Positions 7,925-11,526 of a DNA stretch of 11,526 nt are shown in pieces; the stretch's first letter is position 1; every line of letters begins with the position of its first letter. The notes beneath the pieces are model-generated. The model ran no database searches. It was not told the DNA's origin and saw only the letters and a list, made by a program, of their open reading frames with translations. A program made the translations under genes and the position numbers. The DNA lies in the NCBI GenBank assembly GCA_937900975.1, contig CALCPC010000274.1, positions 1 through 11,526 on the forward strand, written 5' to 3'. The DNA comes from an uncultured Paracoccaceae bacterium. Its GTDB lineage: Bacteria; Pseudomonadota; Alphaproteobacteria; Rhodobacterales; Rhodobacteraceae.

Positions 7925-7946
7925 CCCATTTCTGCTCTGATATGGG
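7925..7946. promoter_or_regulatory. Candidate LysR operator dyad
   Basis: In the divergent lysR/coxC gap, CCCAT (7925-7929) and ATGGG (7942-7946) form an inverted repeat with a 12-nt spacer. This resembles the T-N11-A dyads bound by LysR proteins, although the spacing is one base longer. It lies only 16 nt upstream of the LysR start, a position suited to autoregulation. The arms are short, so chance is possible. Confidence 0.3.
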
Positions 7947-8047
7947 TGCGACACCGCCCGCGTCGACGCCTGGCCTGTCTTGCTTGGCCGCGCAAAGGCC
8001 CCGCGAAGAGGTTTGCCAAATGCCCGCTTTTTGTTCACTCTCTCGGT

Positions 8048-9163
8048 ATGGAGTTTCTAGCCGTCAGCCATAACGGTTTTCTGGTGTTCATGTCCTGCTT
8101 TGTCGCCCTGGTGGCAGGGTTCACCGGGCTTTCGATGACCCGCGATCTTGCGCTGAAGCCGGTGACCGAAAAAAAGGCCTCCATCGCGCTTGGCGCTGTG
8201 GCGCTGGGCGGCGGGATCTGGGCCATGCATTTCGTTGCGATGCTGGGGCTGCAACTGCCGATCCTGTTTTACTATGACGCGGCGATCACGCTGGTCTCGG
8301 CTTTGGCGGCGAGCTTGATCGTTGGCGCGGCGCTGATCCTTCTGCATTTTGCCGAGCGGACGCGAGCGACCATCGCGCTTGCGGGCGGGATTGTCGGCAT
8401 CGGCGTTCTGGTCATGCATTACATCGGCATGGCGGGGTTAGAGCTTTGCCGCGCCATCTACACGCCCGCGGGCGTCGTCGGCTCCTCCGTCGTTGCGGTT
8501 GGCCTGTGCATCGTGGCCTTCGGCGTTGCCTATGGGCGGCGGACCAAGAAAAACATCGTTCTCGGCACGCTCTGTTTTGCGGCGGCCGTCTGCTCGGTCC
8601 ATTTTCTGGCGATGGCCGGAACCCGGTTCGTCCCGGTGACCGAGGGGGTGGAGTTTGGCCCATCGATCAGCAACGAAACCTTGGCTTTGGGCGTGATCGT
8701 CTTCAGCTTTGTGATCTTCGGCGCCTGTCTTTGGGTCAGCGTCACCTACCTGCCCCGGCCCGCGGCCCCCGCCCCGGCACCGCAAGACGGCCCCGTCGGC
8801 GCCCCGCCCCCCTTGCAAATCCCGTGTGAGCGCGATGGCGGCAAGGTCTTTATCGCAGCCCAAGACGTGACCTTTGTCCGCGCCGATGGGCATTACACCC
8901 AAGTCTATACCGAGCGTGAGCGTTTTTTCTGCGTCTGGCCGGTGACCGAGGCTGCCAAGCGGCTGGTGCCGGTGGGGTTTCTGCAAACCCACCGCAGCTA
9001 TCTTGTGAACCCCGCCCGCGTCGCGCGGTTCGAGCGGACCAAGGATAAGGGCCGCTGCGTCTTTGATGGCGCGGATCTGCCGCCCGCCCCGGTGAGCCGG
9101 TCAAAGCTCAAAACCATCCAGGACGCTTTGGCGCCGAAGGCGGGCGCACTTCGTGCGGGCTGA
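8048..9163 (+). CDS. coxC: MHYT-LytTR membrane sensor/transcription regulator (CoxC-like)
   Basis: This 371-residue protein joins a seven-helix MHYT sensor domain to a cytoplasmic LytTR DNA-binding domain, the architecture known for CoxC and CoxH of Oligotropha carboxidovorans. The MHYT repeats are visible as AMHFVAM (from about residue 59), VMHYIGM (about 123) and SVHFLAM (about 183). This domain has been proposed to bind a metal, perhaps copper, and sense CO, O2 or NO. A proline/alanine-rich linker (about 235-257) leads to the LytTR domain, with FVRADGHYTQVYT and FLQTHRSYLVNPARV as hallmarks. The ATG at 8048 is the only start giving the family N-terminus MEFLAVSHNG, although no Shine-Dalgarno sequence precedes it. 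The position just ahead of coxMSL matches coxC. A cluster of direct repeats at its 3' end may be its own binding site. Confidence 0.93.
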   Translation: MEFLAVSHNGFLVFMSCFVALVAGFTGLSMTRDLALKPVTEKKASIALGAVALGGGIWAMHFVAMLGLQLPILFYYDAAITLVSALAASLIVGAALILLHFAERTRATIALAGGIVGIGVLVMHYIGMAGLELCRAIYTPAGVVGSSVVAVGLCIVAFGVAYGRRTKKNIVLGTLCFAAAVCSVHFLAMAGTRFVPVTEGVEFGPSISNETLALGVIVFSFVIFGACLWVSVTYLPRPAAPAPAPQDGPVGAPPPLQIPCERDGGKVFIAAQDVTFVRADGHYTQVYTERERFFCVWPVTEAAKRLVPVGFLQTHRSYLVNPARVARFERTKDKGRCVFDGADLPPAPVSRSKLKTIQDALAPKAGALRAG

Positions 9164-9177
9164 GGCGCATTTCGTGC
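9143..9177 (+). promoter_or_regulatory. Two 21-bp-phased direct repeats, candidate LytTR (CoxC) binding site
   Basis: GGCGCACTTCGTGC (9143-9156) and GGCGCATTTCGTGC (9164-9177) match at 13 of 14 positions and start exactly 21 bp apart, i.e. two helical turns. LytTR regulators such as AgrA and AlgR bind paired direct repeats with about this period. The first copy lies in the last codons of the MHYT-LytTR gene and the second just after its stop, about 100 bp before coxM. The link to CoxC is inference from geometry and position. Confidence 0.5.
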
Positions 9178-9195
9178 AAAAGACCTGTTTATCAT
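9167..9195 (+). promoter_or_regulatory. Candidate coxMSL promoter
   Basis: TATCAT at 9190-9195 matches the sigma-70 -10 consensus at 5 of 6 positions. The -35 position 17 bp upstream (9167-9172, GCATTT) is poor and falls inside the second direct repeat, as expected for a promoter that needs an activator. The surroundings (9178-9205) are AT-rich compared with the flanking genes. The 110-bp coxC-coxM gap leaves room for a leader of roughly 70 nt. Confidence 0.35.
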
Positions 9196-9273
9196 TGATT
9201 TTTTGAAGCCAAGCCGTGCCGCTCCGGGCAGGTGTTGCGCTCAAAAAAATCCATGAACAGGGAGGCGCGCCAG

Positions 9274-10128
9274 ATGATTCCAGCCGCATTCGACTATTAC
9301 AGACCCAAGGACATGGCCGGTGTCCTTGCCTTGCTCGACACGCATGGCGATGACGCAAGGGTCATCGCCGGCGGTCACAGCCTGATCCCAATGATGAAAC
9401 TGCGCATGGCGGATGTTCAGCATCTGATCGACCTGCAGGATGTGGGCGGCCTTTCGGACATCGAGATTGGCGCCGAAAGCGTGCGTTTGGGCGCTTTGGT
9501 AACACAGGCCGATATCATCGATCACACTGGCCTCGCGACGGCTGCGCCGATCCTGCGGGAAGCCGCGCTGCAAATCGCCGATCCCCAGGTCCGGTCGATG
9601 GGAACCGTCGGGGGCAACGTGGCCAACGGCGATCCGGGCAACGACATGCCGGGCCTGATGCAGTGCCTTGACGCGACCTTCAGTCTGGTCGGGCCCGAGG
9701 GGTCCCGCGACGTTCCGGCGCGGGCGTTCTACGAGGCGGCCTATATGACCGCGCGCGCCGATGACGAAGTGTTGACAGCCGTCTCGATCCCGCGTCCCAC
9801 GGGCGGCTTTGCCTATGAAAAGCAAAAGCGAAAGATCGGCGATTACGCGACCGCCGCCGCCGCTGTCCAGATGGTGCGGGCCGGCGAGACCTGCGCCTCG
9901 GCGGCGATTGCGATGACCAATCTCAGCGACACGCCGGTCTTCTCGGCCGCTGCGGGCGCCGCGCTGGAGGGCACGCGCGTCGACGATGCCGCGATCAAGA
10001 CGGCCGTGGCCGCGATGCTGGCCGATATCGACCCCACCGAAGACAACCGCGGCCCCGTCGCGTTCAAAAAACATGTGGCCGGCGTGATCCTAAGCCGCGC
10101 CATCGCACGCGCCTGGTCGCGGGCGTAA
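9274..10128 (+). CDS. coxM: CO dehydrogenase medium (FAD) subunit CoxM
   Basis: This 284-residue flavoprotein subunit of the aerobic Mo-Cu CO dehydrogenase passes electrons from the iron-sulphur subunit via FAD to the quinone pool. The two FAD pyrophosphate-binding motifs are at the family positions: AGGHS (32-36) and TVGGN (111-115, TIGGN in the Oligotropha enzyme). The conserved [10 protein letters not shown] and [10 protein letters not shown] segments surround the second motif, and [18 protein letters not shown] follows. The start at 9274 is set by GGGAGG at 9260-9265 and by the family N-terminus [11 protein letters not shown]. An ATG 7 codons upstream has no ribosome site. The gene order M-S-L is that of form I cox operons, and coxS follows after 11 nt. 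Confidence 0.97.
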   Translation: MIPAAFDYYRPKDMAGVLALLDTHGDDARVIAGGHSLIPMMKLRMADVQHLIDLQDVGGLSDIEIGAESVRLGALVTQADIIDHTGLATAAPILREAALQIADPQVRSMGTVGGNVANGDPGNDMPGLMQCLDATFSLVGPEGSRDVPARAFYEAAYMTARADDEVLTAVSIPRPTGGFAYEKQKRKIGDYATAAAAVQMVRAGETCASAAIAMTNLSDTPVFSAAAGAALEGTRVDDAAIKTAVAAMLADIDPTEDNRGPVAFKKHVAGVILSRAIARAWSRA

Positions 10129-10139
10129 GGGAGGATACG

Positions 10140-10634
10140 ATGCCGAAAAAACAGCACTACACACTGACAGTGAACGGCCGGGAAGAGGAATTTCTGGCCG
10201 AACCGCGGGAGCTTTTGATCTATACCCTGCGTGAGCGGCTGAACATCACCGGGCCCCATATCGGGTGCGAAACCTCCCATTGCGGCGCCTGTACCGTCAC
10301 GCTGAACGGCAAATCGGTGAAGGCCTGCACCCTGTTCGTGGCCCAGGCCGATGGCGCCGAGATCACGACGATCGAAGGGATCGGTGGGCCCGACGATCTG
10401 CACCCGCTGCAGGTCGCTTTCAAAGAGCATCACGGCCTTCAATGCGGCTATTGCACGCCGGGGATGATCACGCGGGCAACCAAGCTTTTGGAAGAGATCC
10501 CGAACCCGACCGAGGAAGAAATCCGCTTTGGCATGGCCGGCAATATCTGCCGCTGCACGGGCTACCAAAACATCGTGAAATCCATCCAAGCCGCCGCCGC
10601 CGAGATGAGCGCCGCGAAGGAGGCCGCAGAATGA
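10140..10634 (+). CDS. coxS: CO dehydrogenase small (2x[2Fe-2S]) subunit CoxS
   Basis: This 164-residue iron-sulphur subunit transfers electrons from the Mo-Cu centre in CoxL to the FAD in CoxM. The N-terminal plant-type ferredoxin domain has Cys43, Cys48, Cys51 and Cys63 ([10 protein letters not shown] and KAC). The C-terminal helical domain has Cys102, Cys105, Cys137 and Cys139 (CGYC and CRC), so both cluster sites are complete. Length and cysteine spacing agree with the Oligotropha protein as recalled. GGGAGG at 10129-10134 lies 5 nt before the ATG. The stop overlaps the coxL start (ATGA at 10631-10634), which would keep subunit synthesis balanced. Confidence 0.98.
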   Translation: MPKKQHYTLTVNGREEEFLAEPRELLIYTLRERLNITGPHIGCETSHCGACTVTLNGKSVKACTLFVAQADGAEITTIEGIGGPDDLHPLQVAFKEHHGLQCGYCTPGMITRATKLLEEIPNPTEEEIRFGMAGNICRCTGYQNIVKSIQAAAAEMSAAKEAAE

Positions 10635-11526
10635 AGGACGAGGTCGATACCCGCGAAGACCGCGTTGCCAACCTAAAAGGGCTGGGCTGTTCGCGCAAAC
10701 GCGTCGAGGACGCGCGCTTTACCCAAGGCAAGGGAAATTACGTCGATGATCTAAAGCTCGACGGGATGCTGTTCGGCGATTTTGTACGCTCTCCTTACGC
10801 ACATGCGCGGGTTGTCAGCATCGACACCGCCGCCGCGTTGGAGGTTCCGGGCGTGCTTGCCGTGCTGACGGCCAAGGATCTGGAACCGCTCGGGCTTCAC
10901 TGGATGCCGACGCTTGCGGGCGACAAACAAATGGTGCTGGCCGATGGCAAGGTGCTGTTCCAAGGCCAGGAGGTCGCTTTCGTCGTCGCCGAAGACCGGT
11001 TCGCGGCCGCCGACGGGATCGAGGCGGTGACGGTTGAATATGAGGAGCTGCCCGTCCTCGTCGATCCGTTTGAGGCGCTGAAATCCGACGTTGTGCTGCG
11101 CGAGGATCTGGTGGCCCCCGACGGCACCCTGCCCGATGGCGCGCACGGGCCGCGCAAACACGCCAACCACATCTTCACCTGGGAAGCGGGCGACAAGCCA
11201 ACGACCGCGGAGGTGCTCGCGAACGCCGATATCGTCGCCGAAGAGACGATGTCCTCCCCCCGCCCGCCTCCCTGCCCCCTGGAACCCTGCGGCTGCGTCG
11301 CCTCGATGGACAAGGTGAACGGCAAGCTGACGCTCTATGGCACCTTCCAGGCGCCGCACGCGATCCGAACGGTCGTCTCGTTGATCTCCGGCATCGAAGA
11401 GCACAACATCCGCGTGATCTCGCCCGACATTGGCGGCGGCTTCGGCAACAAGGTGGGCGCCTATCCCGGCTATGTCTGCTCGGTCGTGGCGTCCATCGTC
11501 ACCGGTAAGCCGGTCAAGTGGATCGA
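10631..11526 (+). CDS. coxL: CO dehydrogenase large (Mo-Cu) subunit CoxL, form I type, 3'-truncated by window edge
   Basis: The first 298 residues of the catalytic subunit (full length about 800) are open to the window end. It binds molybdopterin cytosine dinucleotide and the Cu-S-Mo centre that oxidises CO to CO2. The text follows form I CoxL closely: [20 protein letters not shown], then [49 protein letters not shown] with the active-site Gln at residue 240 exactly as in Oligotropha, and [19 protein letters not shown]. The diagnostic AYxCSFR loop (near residue 385) lies beyond the edge, so form I is inferred from overall similarity. Residues 208-219 are unusual: [12 protein letters not shown] replaces the conserved YHRVHP-x-PLET pattern. 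The start is the ATG overlapping the coxS stop. Confidence 0.95.
   Translation, partial: MKDEVDTREDRVANLKGLGCSRKRVEDARFTQGKGNYVDDLKLDGMLFGDFVRSPYAHARVVSIDTAAALEVPGVLAVLTAKDLEPLGLHWMPTLAGDKQMVLADGKVLFQGQEVAFVVAEDRFAAADGIEAVTVEYEELPVLVDPFEALKSDVVLREDLVAPDGTLPDGAHGPRKHANHIFTWEAGDKPTTAEVLANADIVAEETMSSPRPPPCPLEPCGCVASMDKVNGKLTLYGTFQAPHAIRTVVSLISGIEEHNIRVISPDIGGGFGNKVGAYPGYVCSVVASIVTGKPVKWI

Noticed and set aside
7910..8038. N-terminal extension of the LysR protein
   Set aside because: The first 43 residues lie before the usual LysR start and lack a ribosome site, while the ATG at 7909 has GGGAG well placed.
7847..8047. N-terminal extension of the MHYT-LytTR frame
   Set aside because: The open frame runs 67 codons upstream into the antisense strand of the LysR gene and encodes basic low-complexity text. 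The MHYT family N-terminus begins at 8048.
10751..11404. Minus-strand open frame opposite coxL
   Set aside because: It is an antisense shadow of the clearly conserved CoxL coding sequence.

Overview
The window looks like chromosomal DNA of a GC-rich alphaproteobacterium, most likely a member of the Rhodobacteraceae/roseobacter group. This is inferred from GC-rich codon use, a TRAP transporter operon, tight ATGA gene couplings and form I coxMSL genes. No phage, CRISPR, rRNA or tRNA features were seen.

Left part (1-3461, + strand): the 3' part of a short-chain dehydrogenase is followed by a complete tripartite TRAP transporter, dctP-dctQ-dctM. A strong 13-bp hairpin lies between the binding-protein gene and the permease genes, and a terminator-like hairpin closes the unit. 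The transporter probably imports an organic acid or related solute that the dehydrogenase helps to oxidise.

Middle part (3475-7033): a minus-strand gene for an exported epoxide-hydrolase/dehalogenase-like alpha/beta hydrolase is broken by a one-base frameshift in a G6 run. Divergent from it are two translationally coupled genes for exported proteins of unknown function, one beta-propeller-like and one with two Ig-like domains. A 113-bp palindromic element with imperfect 18-nt terminal inverted repeats follows. It overlaps the stop codon of the Ig-like gene and supplies the T-tract of the terminator of the convergent LysR gene.

Right part (7003-11526): a LysR-family regulator gene is divergent from an MHYT-LytTR membrane regulator gene (coxC-like), which is followed by coxM, coxS and the 5' part of coxL. 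These encode the FAD, 2x[2Fe-2S] and Mo-Cu subunits of aerobic form I carbon monoxide dehydrogenase. The cell can probably use CO as a supplementary electron donor. The end of coxC and the gap before coxM carry two near-identical 14-bp direct repeats exactly 21 bp apart, the geometry expected for a LytTR binding site, next to a candidate -10 box. This suggests that the membrane sensor directly controls the coxMSL genes. The coxL fragment has a short proline-rich stretch where close relatives are conserved as Tyr/His/Val/Thr. It may be a cluster of miscalled bases.
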